Positions 8,234 to 15,469 of a stretch of 42,139 bases of DNA are shown piece by piece. Positions within the stretch are counted from its first letter, which is position 1. Each line of letters starts with the position of its first letter. The stretch lies in assembly GCA_902826065.1 (NCBI GenBank), contig CADEDM010000019.1:1-42139 (forward strand), written 5' to 3'. A program made the translations under genes and the position numbers. Source of the stretch: an uncultured Acidobacteriota bacterium (GTDB lineage Bacteria > Acidobacteriota > Vicinamibacteria > Vicinamibacterales > UBA2999). The notes below the pieces were generated by a model. The model made no database searches and was not told the DNA's origin. It worked only from the letters and a program-made list of their open reading frames with translations.

Positions 8234-9331
8234 ATGCGTGTTCGCGTGATCGTGTTCGTCGCCGTGTTCGTGGCCGCTGCGTCTTCCGCGCCGGCCCAGC
8301 CGACGTTGCCGCGCGTGCATCTGGTCGCCACCGGCGGCACCATCTCGAACCGTGACGGGGGACGGCTGACGGCCGAGGACCTGGCCAAGTCGATGCCCGG
8401 GCTCGACCGCGCCGCGACGCTCACCTACGAGCAGTTCGCCAACGTCGCCAGCAGCCAGATCACGCTCGAGCAGTGGCTGCAGCTCGCCCGGCGCGTCAAC
8501 GAGCTCTTCGCCAACGATCGCGACCTGTCCGGCATCGTCGTCACGAGCGGCACCGACACGCTCGAGGAGACGGCGTTCTTCCTGCACCTCACGATTCACG
8601 ACCCGCGGCCCGTGGTGGTCGTGGGCTCGATGCGCAACCCGAGCACGCTCGGCTACGAGGGGGCCGCCAACCTGCTCGAAGGCGTACGCGTGGCCGCGTC
8701 GCCCGCGGCCCGCGGCAAGGGCGCGTTGGTGGTGCTGAACGACGAGGTCAACTCGGCGCGCGATGTCACCAAGACCGATGCGCTGCGCCTGCAGACGTTC
8801 CGCAGTCCCACCCACGGCGTGCTCGGCATCGTCGACCGCGACCGCGTCGTCTTCTTCCGCGAGATCCTCCAGCGCCACACCGCGAAGAGCGAGTTCGACG
8901 TGGCCAGGCTGACGGCGCTGCCCCGCGTCGACGTGGTGATGGTCTACCAGGGCGCGACCGGCGACGTCATCAAGGCGCTGGTGGACCTGGGCGCAAAGGG
9001 CCTGGTGATTGCCGGTGCGGGGGCGGGCGCCACCAGCGGCACGCAGAACGAAGGGCTCGACTACGCGGCCGAGAAGGGCGTGTTCATCGTGACCGCCACG
9101 CGAACCGGCGCCGGCCGCATCGCGCCGCCGCAACGTCCGCAGGCCGGAGCGGGCGGGCAGGGCCAGGGCGCGCCGAACGGTCCGGCCACTACGCCGGCCC
9201 AGCAACGCCGCCGTGCCTTCAGCATCTCGGCCGAGGACCATATCCCGGTGAAGGCGCGCATCCTGCTGATGCTGGCCCTGGCGATGACGTCGAATCGCGA
9301 CGAGATCCAGCGGATCTTCAGCGAGTACTGA
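8234..9331 (+). CDS. exported L-asparaginase (type II-like)
   Basis: Hydrolyses L-asparagine to aspartate and ammonia, probably in the periplasm. The 365-residue product starts at ATG 8234 with a signal peptide (residues 1-19, ending SAPAQ). Both threonine signatures are present: ATGGTIS (near residue 35) and SGTDTLEET (near 110), the second supplying the Thr-Asp pair. The C-terminal region has the family pattern VKARILLMLAL. Between the late core (ATRTGAGRI) and that segment there is a Gly/Gln/Pro/Ala-rich insertion of roughly 35-40 residues, unusual for the family and probably a disordered loop. CACAAT lies seven bases before the ATG, fitting a near-leaderless start. The tRNA-Ala gene follows on the same strand. 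Confidence 0.88.
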   Translation: MRVRVIVFVAVFVAAASSAPAQPTLPRVHLVATGGTISNRDGGRLTAEDLAKSMPGLDRAATLTYEQFANVASSQITLEQWLQLARRVNELFANDRDLSGIVVTSGTDTLEETAFFLHLTIHDPRPVVVVGSMRNPSTLGYEGAANLLEGVRVAASPAARGKGALVVLNDEVNSARDVTKTDALRLQTFRSPTHGVLGIVDRDRVVFFREILQRHTAKSEFDVARLTALPRVDVVMVYQGATGDVIKALVDLGAKGLVIAGAGAGATSGTQNEGLDYAAEKGVFIVTATRTGAGRIAPPQRPQAGAGGQGQGAPNGPATTPAQQRRRAFSISAEDHIPVKARILLMLALAMTSNRDEIQRIFSEY

Positions 9332-9398
9332 GGCGTCCGGCGCGCCGCTCGCGAATGCCGACCGGCCGGGCGCGCTGCGTCGGGCCGGCGGGATCTGG

Positions 9399-9404
9399 TA
9401 TCAT
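9399..9404 (+). promoter_or_regulatory. predicted -10 (TATCAT) for tRNA-Ala
   Basis: TATCAT lies 20 bp before the mature tRNA 5' end, so a start near 9411 would give a short 5' trailer for RNase P. No clear -35 is visible. The same hexamer occurs before the amidase (15444) and M1 peptidase (22116) genes. Confidence 0.4.
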
Positions 9405-9424
9405 CGAGAGTCTCTCCGACGTGT

Positions 9425-9500
9425 GGGCCTGTGGCGCAGTTGGGAGCGCGCCTGAATGGCATTCAGGAGGTCACCGGTTCGATCCCGGTCAGGTCCACCA
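9425..9500 (+). tRNA. tRNA-Ala (anticodon GGC)
   Basis: A complete 76-nt cloverleaf. The acceptor stem GGGCCTG pairs with CAGGTCC, including a G3-U70 wobble, the identity element for alanyl-tRNA synthetase. The anticodon stem CCTGA/TCAGG closes the loop ATGGCAT, giving anticodon GGC. The T arm is ACCGG-TTCGATC-CCGGT. The terminal ACCA is encoded. It lies between the asparaginase gene and the convergent MFS gene, whose stop is 18 bp downstream. Confidence 0.97.
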
Positions 9501-9517
9501 ATCCTTCCCTCCCGGCC

Positions 9518-10981
9518 TCATTCGATTGCTCTGGGCGTCGCGCCCGGCGGTCCGTCGTCGCGGCAGATGTCTTCCAGCGAACGGCCTTCGGCGTCCACCC
9601 CCAGCCGGCGTGCGATGACCGCGGCGGCGATCATGAGGGCGGCCGCCAGTGCGTATCCGGCGACCAGCCCACCGGCGGCGCCCTGGTCGACGATGGCGCC
9701 GAAGAGCGTCGGCGCCCCGGCACCCACCAGCGTCCCGAACGCGTAGAAGACGGCGATCGCCATGCCGCGCAGCTCCACCGGGAAGAGCTCGCTCACCGTG
9801 AGGTACGCGGCACTGGCCGCAGCCGAGGCCACGAAGAACACCACCATCCAGGCCAGCGTCTGCGTGACCGCGTTCAGCATGCCGGCGAGGAACAGGCCGC
9901 CGGTCACCAGCAGCAGCACGCCTGACAGTGCGTAGGTGAGCGGGATCATCACGCGTCGTCCGCGCGTGTCGAAGAGACGGCCGAGCATCAGCGGGCCTAG
10001 GAAGTTGCCGACGGCGAACGGCACGATGTACAGCCCGACGCGATCGGCGGCCACGCCGTGGAAGCGCTCCAGGATCAGCCCGTAGCTGAAGAAGATCGCG
10101 TTGTAGAGGAAGGCCTGGGCGAGCATCAGCGACAACCCGAGCACGGTGCGACGCGGGTAACGGCGCAGCAGCACGTCGACGACGTGCGCGAACCCGACCG
10201 GGCCGGTGACCTTCACGGCCGTCACCGGGGCCGGCGTGCGGGGCGCGCCCGGGTCGGCCCCGCGGGCCTGGGCTTCGATCCCGGCCATGGTGTCCCGCGC
10301 CGCCTGCACGTGACCGTGCATCAGCAGCCAGCGCGGGCTCTCGGGCAGGTGCCTGCGGACGACCAGGATCATCAGGCCCAGCACGGCGCCCAGCCCGAAG
10401 GCTACGCGCCAGCCGATCGCGACCGGCAGCAGCCGCGTGTCGAGGACGATCAGCGTCGCGGCGGCACCGAGAGCGACCCCGATCCAGTAGCTGCCATTCA
10501 CCCCGAGGTCGACGGCGCCGCGCACGCGGGCCGGGACGAGTTCGTCGATGGCGGAGTTGATGGCGGAGTACTCGCCACCGATGCCGCCACCGGCCAACAG
10601 GCGCAGCACCAGGAACGTCGTGAAGTCGGGCGCCAGCGCGCAGAGGCCCGTGGCGCCCAGGTAGAGGCCGAGCGTCACGAGGAAAAGCCGTTTGCGGCCG
10701 AAGCGATCGGTGAGGTGGCCGAAGAGCAGGGCCCCGGCCACTTGTCCCAGCAGGTACACGGAGTTGGCGAGCCCGATCTGCGTGGCCGACAAGCCGAGGG
10801 TCTCGCGCAACTGGAGTGTGGGCGCGAGATTGGCGACCAGGCTCGCCTCGAGTCCGTCGAGCATCCATGTGATGCCGAGGGCGACGATGACGCGACGGTG
10901 CCACGACGACCACGCGAGGGCGTCGAGACGCCCGGGCACGTCGGTCGTCACCCAGGTGCCGCGTGGCGTGTCGGGAAGCAT
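9518..10981 (-). CDS. MFS transporter (sugar/metabolite transporter type)
   Basis: A 487-residue inner-membrane transporter with the 12-helix pattern of the major facilitator superfamily. The loop 2-3 signature GHLTDRFGRKR lies near residue 90, and RLLAGGGIGGEYSAINSAID follows in helix 4, typical of the sugar and aromatic/metabolite porter branches. A central hydrophilic loop (about residues 215-270) has PESPRWLL, another mark of that branch. The substrate cannot be read from sequence. The start is ATG at 10981; the frame stays open upstream only as a read-through of the neighbouring gene's other frame. It is the last gene of a minus-strand unit, 23 bp after pssA, so cotranscription with the lipid genes is likely. 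Confidence 0.85.
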   Translation of the reverse strand: MLPDTPRGTWVTTDVPGRLDALAWSSWHRRVIVALGITWMLDGLEASLVANLAPTLQLRETLGLSATQIGLANSVYLLGQVAGALLFGHLTDRFGRKRLFLVTLGLYLGATGLCALAPDFTTFLVLRLLAGGGIGGEYSAINSAIDELVPARVRGAVDLGVNGSYWIGVALGAAATLIVLDTRLLPVAIGWRVAFGLGAVLGLMILVVRRHLPESPRWLLMHGHVQAARDTMAGIEAQARGADPGAPRTPAPVTAVKVTGPVGFAHVVDVLLRRYPRRTVLGLSLMLAQAFLYNAIFFSYGLILERFHGVAADRVGLYIVPFAVGNFLGPLMLGRLFDTRGRRVMIPLTYALSGVLLLVTGGLFLAGMLNAVTQTLAWMVVFFVASAAASAAYLTVSELFPVELRGMAIAVFYAFGTLVGAGAPTLFGAIVDQGAAGGLVAGYALAAALMIAAAVIARRLGVDAEGRSLEDICRDDGPPGATPRAIE

Positions 10982-11004
10982 CGGCACCGTGCCAGGCCGC
11001 CGCG

Positions 11005-11634
11005 TCAGGGCTTCGGAATCTTCACGCGGCTGATCATCGCCGTTCCGCTGGCGACGAACAGCAGCACCAGCGGGTGCAGACCCATCGGGCCGAGCCGGAC
11101 CTGACCCAGCCACAGGGTGCCCTGCACGCGATCCACCCACAGTGCGACGCCGAGCAGCAGCACCAGCCCGATGCTGGTGGGTATCGGCGTTCCTTCGAAG
11201 TAGCGCACCTTGCCGGTGCCGGCGTTGGTCAGCGCGGCGGCAGTGGCGTTGAAGCGCGCCAGACGGCTGACGCCGCAGACGACGAAGTAGACCAGCGCGA
11301 TCATGTCCCAGCCGCCACGCATCCCGAGCGCGTAGGCGAGCACCGCCGGCGCGACGCCGAACGAAATCACGTCGGCCAGCGAGTCGAGATCGGCGCCGAG
11401 AATCGACTGGTGCTGCGGTTGCAGGCGGGCCACGGTGCCGTCGAGCACGTCGCAGACGAGCGCCAGCGGCAGCAGCGCGATCGCGATCCAGAGACGCCGG
11501 GCGTCGCCGAACGCCACGTAGTCGACGCACAGGAAGATGGCGAGCGTGCCGCAGCTGGCGTTGGCGATGGTGAACAGGTCCGCCAGCGTGTACGAGCGCA
11601 GCATCGACGGCGAACGGCCAGGCGCTGTCGTCAT
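11005..11634 (-). CDS. pssA: CDP-diacylglycerol--serine O-phosphatidyltransferase
   Basis: Makes phosphatidylserine from CDP-diacylglycerol and L-serine at the inner membrane, the first committed step to phosphatidylethanolamine. The 209-residue protein carries the CDP-alcohol phosphotransferase signature: DVLDGTVAR followed by GADLDSLAD, i.e. DxxDGxxAR...GxxxDxxxD, with all four aspartates. Several hydrophobic helices flank it, and FNATAAALTN and FEGTPIPTS fit the PssA subgroup rather than PgsA. Its ATG at 11634 overlaps the preceding gene's stop by 4 bp (ATGA). No phosphatidylserine decarboxylase gene is in the window. Confidence 0.88.
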   Translation of the reverse strand: MTTAPGRSPSMLRSYTLADLFTIANASCGTLAIFLCVDYVAFGDARRLWIAIALLPLALVCDVLDGTVARLQPQHQSILGADLDSLADVISFGVAPAVLAYALGMRGGWDMIALVYFVVCGVSRLARFNATAAALTNAGTGKVRYFEGTPIPTSIGLVLLLGVALWVDRVQGTLWLGQVRLGPMGLHPLVLLFVASGTAMISRVKIPKP

Positions 11635-12425
11635 GCGGTGGCCTCGCGCATCGCGACGAGCGGCGGCGATACCGAGGCGCCGCCGCGCACGTCGGCACCC
11701 TCGGCGACGGCTTCGGCCACGCCGATCTCGGCGACGACCGGCAGATGGTCGGACGCGCGCCGCGCCAGCGGGCTGGCATGCGCGCGCACCGATCGCAGCG
11801 CGCCGATCGGATGTACCCAGACCCGATCGAGTCGCAGCAGCGGCCAGCGCGCCGGGAACGACCGCGGACGCGGCGCCCGGCCGAGGCGCTCGTCGAGCAG
11901 CCGCGCCACCGAACGTCCGGGCACCCAGTCGTTGAAGTCGCCGAGCACGACGATCAGCGCATCGCGCACCGAGTCCAGGTACGTCATGATCTGCTGCACC
12001 TGGAAGCGCCGCTCGGCCACGCGCAGGCCCAGGTGCGCCGCCAGCACGTGCACCCGCGCGCCGCGGATGTCGAGCGTTGCTGCCAGCAGCCCGCGGGCCT
12101 CGCGCCGTTCGACCGAGAGGTCGATGCGCCGCACGTCGACGATCGGATGCCGGGTGAGCATCGCGTTGCCGAAGCAGTGTGTCACGGTCTGACGGGTCGG
12201 GCCCAGCGCGCACTCGTAGCGGTCGAGCATGGTCAGCACGACTGGCTGGCGGGTCTCGATCGCCACTTCGGCCGGGTAGGTGAACTCCTGCAGCGCCCCG
12301 ATGTCGGCATCGAGTTCCTCCACGACCGTTGCGATGCGCTCGGGGTCGTGACGGCCGTCGGTGCCGATGCACGCGTGCACGTTGTAGGTCGCCACGCGGA
12401 TGGTGCCTCCGCCGGCCGGTTTCAT
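11631..12425 (-). CDS. endonuclease/exonuclease/phosphatase-family protein
   Basis: A 264-residue metal-dependent phosphoesterase of the DNase I-like fold. Family motifs in order are ATYNVHACIG (near residue 13), ALQEF with the metal-binding Glu (near 44), LAAHLGL, LGDFNDW (near 160), RLDRVWV and SDHLPVVAE (near 228), so the active site looks complete. There is no signal peptide or membrane segment. It lies between a phospholipase D-type gene and pssA with 4-bp ATGA overlaps on both sides. In E. coli the related YbhP is encoded next to ClsB (YbhO), also a phospholipase D-family enzyme, so a phospholipid or phosphate-ester substrate is more likely than DNA. The substrate is inference. Confidence 0.85.
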   Translation of the reverse strand: MKPAGGGTIRVATYNVHACIGTDGRHDPERIATVVEELDADIGALQEFTYPAEVAIETRQPVVLTMLDRYECALGPTRQTVTHCFGNAMLTRHPIVDVRRIDLSVERREARGLLAATLDIRGARVHVLAAHLGLRVAERRFQVQQIMTYLDSVRDALIVVLGDFNDWVPGRSVARLLDERLGRAPRPRSFPARWPLLRLDRVWVHPIGALRSVRAHASPLARRASDHLPVVAEIGVAEAVAEGADVRGGASVSPPLVAMREATA

Positions 12426-14611
12426 CCGAACTCCGCCCGCTGCCGCTGCCGCGAGACCGACGGTGAGAACTGCCGCATCAGCAGCACCGTGCGCAGCCCG
12501 CCGGCGGCACCGGCGAGCAGCAGCGCCGTGCCACCGGCCATCGCCCAGTGCGCCACGGACGGCACGAGGATGGCGCGCCGCACCAGGCCGCCCAGCAAGG
12601 CGAGGCTGACCATCACCGGCGTGAGCCCGTGCATCGAGCCGGACAGATAGGGACCGAACGGCGTGCGACCCGCGCCGTTGATCAGGTGCACCGCGGCCGC
12701 GCTCGCCATCGACGTCAGCCGCAGCAGGGCGATGCCGGTGCGGCCGTGTGTGGAGAGCTGGCGCACGGCGCGAGAGGAGCGGCGGCTCACGAGTCGACCG
12801 ACCAGCGATGCCCCCAGTCCTCGCCCGGCGCCGTAGCCGATCGCGGACGCCATCCAGGAGCCCGCCAGCGCCACCGCCGCGCCAGGCAGGCCACCGAGCG
12901 CAACGCCGGCCACGACGGCCAGCAGCGCCAACGGCAGCAGCAACACGTGGAAGACGAGGAACACGCCGACCGCGGCGGCGAGACTCGCCGGCGCCGTCGA
13001 CACCGTGCTGAGCAGCGCCGCCAGGCTCGGCGCATCCGCGGGCGCGAGCAGGCGAACGACCACGGCAATGGCCACCGCCGTGGCGACAGCCGGCAACGAC
13101 AGGCGCAGCACGCCCGGCGAGCTCCGCACGTCGAGGGGCGGGACGAAGGCGCCCAGGGCCGACGCGAACTGGATCGGCTCGCCGGGGTCGGCAACGACGC
13201 GCACCGTCTCCGGCGGCGGCTCGTTGTCATCGGACACCGTCAGCAGCCGCAGGGTGCGGTCGAGATCCTGACGCTGGTCGATCAACGCGCGCATCGACCC
13301 CGCGGCGGCGAGGGCCCGCTCGGTCTCGGGAGCGTCGAGGCCGAGATGCTCGCCGAGCAGCCGGGCACGAATGCGCCGGACGCCGGCGCGGTCGCGCGCG
13401 GCCGGCCCGACCTCCACGGCGAGGTCGCACTCGGTGTCGACGCCGGCCGAGCGCCGGGAGACGTTGGCCGAGCCGATGCGGACGAACCGATCGTCGACCA
13501 CCATCACCTTCGAGTGGACGAAGGTGTCGACGTTGGCGCGCTGCGAGGCCGCGGGGTAGACCAGGCGCAACCGGCCGTGGCGGTCGGACGCCACCAGGTG
13601 CCGGCACACGCCTTCGCGCAGGGCCCCCATCGTCTGACGTTCGAGCCAGCCGTGGCACTCTTTCGGCACGACGACGACCACCTCGGGCCCGTCAGCCTCT
13701 CGCAGCTGCTTCGCCAGCGCCTGTCCCAGGTCTTCGTGCGTGAAGTACTGGCTCTCGATGTAGATCGACTCGCGCGCGCCAGCGATGGCGTCGACGAACA
13801 AGCGCTCGCATTCGCGCACGTCCGGCTCCCGCTCGGATGGCGGCATCGTCCGCGCAATGGCGACGTCGACGTCTCGCAAGTCGGGCTCGACGTCGGCTGG
13901 CCAGGGTGCGGGAATCGTGTGAAGCGGTGGGCGCGTCTTCTCCCCGAGGGCGCGCCATCGGTCACGCGCCAGTGCGCCCAGCCGCGCCGCGGCCGGCCCG
14001 TCGACCATCGCCTGCACCTCGTGGTACGGCCCGTAGGCGCCGCCGAGCGACGTGCAGCGATCGGGTTCGTCGACGCGGTGAGCCGGCGTGTCCCAGCGAT
14101 GGCCGGTCAGGTCGATCCCGCCGCAGAACGCGAGGGCATCGTCGACGACCACGATCTTCTGATGGTGCGATCCGCCGACGGGGTGATGGTCGTCGAACCC
14201 GAAACGGACCCCACGCGGCATCCGCCAGCCGAGGCGCCACCGCGTCAACGGATCGCGTTCGAGGGTGTAGAGCGCCGCGTGATCCCAGATGAGGACGTCG
14301 CACCGCAGCCGCGGACGGCGCCGCACGATGAACGCGAGCAGGTGGTCGAGTCGCGACGGAATCTCGCCGGTGTGGCCGGGCACGAGGTCGAGCGTCGCCT
14401 GGATGTCCCAGCCCAGGATGAAGACGCTGTGACGCGCGTCGAGCAGCGCCTGGCGCACGAGGCGGAAGTAGTCGGCCGCATCCTGGATGCAGGCGAAGCG
14501 GGGCGCACGATCGACCTGCCAGCAGTTCTTGCCCGGCCGAACGATGGCAGGTGTTTCTGGCGCGGACGATCGACGCCCCGGTGACCGCTCAGGCAGCGAC
14601 ATCGTCGTCAC
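12422..14611 (-). CDS. phospholipase D / cardiolipin synthase-like enzyme fused to VTT (DedA-like) membrane domain
   Basis: A 729-residue two-part protein. The N-terminal half is a phospholipase D-family transphosphatidylase with two HKD motifs: SHHQKIVVVDD (near residue 150) and FVHSKVMVVDDRF with GSANVS (near 365). The C-terminal part (about 500-729) is a hydrophobic bundle with a VTT/SNARE-associated core (VAGVALGGLPGA, then GYGAGRGLG), the fold of DedA and VMP1/TMEM41 lipid scramblases. A lipid head-group transferase anchored to a scramblase-like domain is the natural reading. The start is GTG at 14611, with an in-frame ATG three codons later (14602) also possible; both overlap the upstream VTT gene. 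Its stop overlaps the next ATG by 4 bp. Annotation of both domains is firm; exact chemistry is inferred. Confidence 0.88.
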   Translation of the reverse strand: MTTMSLPERSPGRRSSAPETPAIVRPGKNCWQVDRAPRFACIQDAADYFRLVRQALLDARHSVFILGWDIQATLDLVPGHTGEIPSRLDHLLAFIVRRRPRLRCDVLIWDHAALYTLERDPLTRWRLGWRMPRGVRFGFDDHHPVGGSHHQKIVVVDDALAFCGGIDLTGHRWDTPAHRVDEPDRCTSLGGAYGPYHEVQAMVDGPAAARLGALARDRWRALGEKTRPPLHTIPAPWPADVEPDLRDVDVAIARTMPPSEREPDVRECERLFVDAIAGARESIYIESQYFTHEDLGQALAKQLREADGPEVVVVVPKECHGWLERQTMGALREGVCRHLVASDRHGRLRLVYPAASQRANVDTFVHSKVMVVDDRFVRIGSANVSRRSAGVDTECDLAVEVGPAARDRAGVRRIRARLLGEHLGLDAPETERALAAAGSMRALIDQRQDLDRTLRLLTVSDDNEPPPETVRVVADPGEPIQFASALGAFVPPLDVRSSPGVLRLSLPAVATAVAIAVVVRLLAPADAPSLAALLSTVSTAPASLAAAVGVFLVFHVLLLPLALLAVVAGVALGGLPGAAVALAGSWMASAIGYGAGRGLGASLVGRLVSRRSSRAVRQLSTHGRTGIALLRLTSMASAAAVHLINGAGRTPFGPYLSGSMHGLTPVMVSLALLGGLVRRAILVPSVAHWAMAGGTALLLAGAAGGLRTVLLMRQFSPSVSRQRQRAEFG

Positions 14612-15371
14612 GCAGGCGGCTCCGCAGCCAGCGGTTGATGGCCCAGGCCGCGCTCAACGGCAGCGCGAGCAGTGCCGCCGCTCGCGCGACGACCGCGGGC
14701 GAGGGTGAGCGCCACGCGTCGAGCAGGTGCGCGCCGAATCCGGCGAGAGCCAGAACCAGCGCCGTCATGCCCAGCGCGGTGCCGGCGACGAAGTCGCGGT
14801 ACGCGATCGACGAGGCGCCGATGGCCGCGTTCACCAGCGCGAATGGGGCCGGCACCTTGCGGATCAGGAAGACCGTGAGCGTGCCGTTGCGGGCCATCGC
14901 GTCGGTCAGCCGCAGGAGTCGCGGATGCCGCCACTCGCCGAGCCCGCGACGCGCCAGCCAGCGTCCGGCCGCGAACGCCGCCGACGCGCTCGCCAGGCAG
15001 CCAGCCATGGCGTAGAGCGGGCCCAGCACCGGGCCGAACGCGACGCCGGTAGCGGCGACGAGCAGTGTCACGGGCATCATGGCCAGCAGCACGAAGCCCA
15101 GCATCACCAGGGGCAGCGCATACCAAGTCCGTCGCCACGGCGCCAGCCACGACGCCCCGTCGTCGGCGAGCACGCCGTTTGGCAGCAGCCACCACAGCAA
15201 TGCCAGCGGCACCGCCCAGGCGCTGAGCACCAGCGCCGCGCGGACGGGCCACGGCACGCGACGGACGACTTCGAAGACTGCGTTGGTGCGAGCCAACCGC
15301 CAGAACACCCTCTGATGGCGCGTCGTGCAAGGGCCGAGCCGGGGTTTGGTCGGCGGATGCCGGTGTGCCAC
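14589..15371 (-). CDS. VTT-domain (DedA-like) integral membrane protein
   Basis: A 260-residue membrane protein with about five or six hydrophobic segments. A VTT signature stands around residues 105-140 (ATGVAFGPVLGPLYA, then AFAAGRWLA), followed by FLIRKVPAPFALVN, corresponding to the conserved arginine-proline region of DedA/TVP38 proteins. It probably moves or flips lipids. The GTG at 15371 is the longest start; the first 35 residues are basic and a start further in is possible. It opens the minus-strand unit leading into the phospholipase D-VTT fusion, overlapping it by 23 bp, so two VTT modules are made from one transcript. Confidence 0.8.
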   Translation of the reverse strand: MAHRHPPTKPRLGPCTTRHQRVFWRLARTNAVFEVVRRVPWPVRAALVLSAWAVPLALLWWLLPNGVLADDGASWLAPWRRTWYALPLVMLGFVLLAMMPVTLLVAATGVAFGPVLGPLYAMAGCLASASAAFAAGRWLARRGLGEWRHPRLLRLTDAMARNGTLTVFLIRKVPAPFALVNAAIGASSIAYRDFVAGTALGMTALVLALAGFGAHLLDAWRSPSPAVVARAAALLALPLSAAWAINRWLRSRLRDDDVAA

Positions 15372-15381
15372 GAACGCGGCT

Positions 15382-15396
15382 TGCCCAATCTGGGCA
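15382..15396. promoter_or_regulatory. inverted repeat TGCCCA-N3-TGGGCA in divergent gap
   Basis: A perfect 6-bp inverted repeat with a 3-bp centre sits 11 bp upstream of the VTT gene start and 74 bp upstream of the amidase start. The size and position suit a dimeric regulator's operator. No candidate regulator gene is adjacent. Confidence 0.3.
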
Positions 15397-15443
15397 GCGC
15401 GATATCCACGCTCCCGCTACGGACGAGCCCACGGCCGCGCCTG

Positions 15444-15466
15444 TATCATGCACGCGTCCCGGAGGT
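15444..15466 (+). promoter_or_regulatory. amidase -10 (TATCAT) and Shine-Dalgarno (GGAGGT)
   Basis: TATCAT at 15444-15449 would start transcription near 15456. GGAGGT at 15461-15466 lies three bases before the GTG at 15470. The ribosome-binding site picks that GTG over the out-of-frame ATG at 15448. This is one of the few genes in the window with a clear Shine-Dalgarno sequence. Confidence 0.5.
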
Positions 15467-15469
15467 CTC

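Noticed and set aside
9501-9517. An integration site at the 3' end of the tRNA-Ala gene
   Set aside because: tRNA 3' ends are common integration sites, but no integrase or mobile gene, and no repeat of the tRNA 3' end, was noticed in the window.
9518-11779. Reading the MFS frame from 11779, giving a 753-residue fusion
   Set aside because: The extra N-terminal part is an out-of-frame reading of pssA and the EEP gene. The ATG at 10981 directly precedes a normal MFS N-terminus.
12548-14584. 678-codon plus-strand frame opposite the phospholipase D-VTT gene
   Set aside because: The opposite strand has both HKD motifs in one frame. The plus-strand product is Arg/His/Gln-rich with no domain.
12422-15371. 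A frameshifted or split single gene at the two VTT genes
   Set aside because: The 23-bp overlap joins two complete proteins: the first has its own VTT core and stop, and the second starts with a complete phospholipase D domain. They are separate genes.
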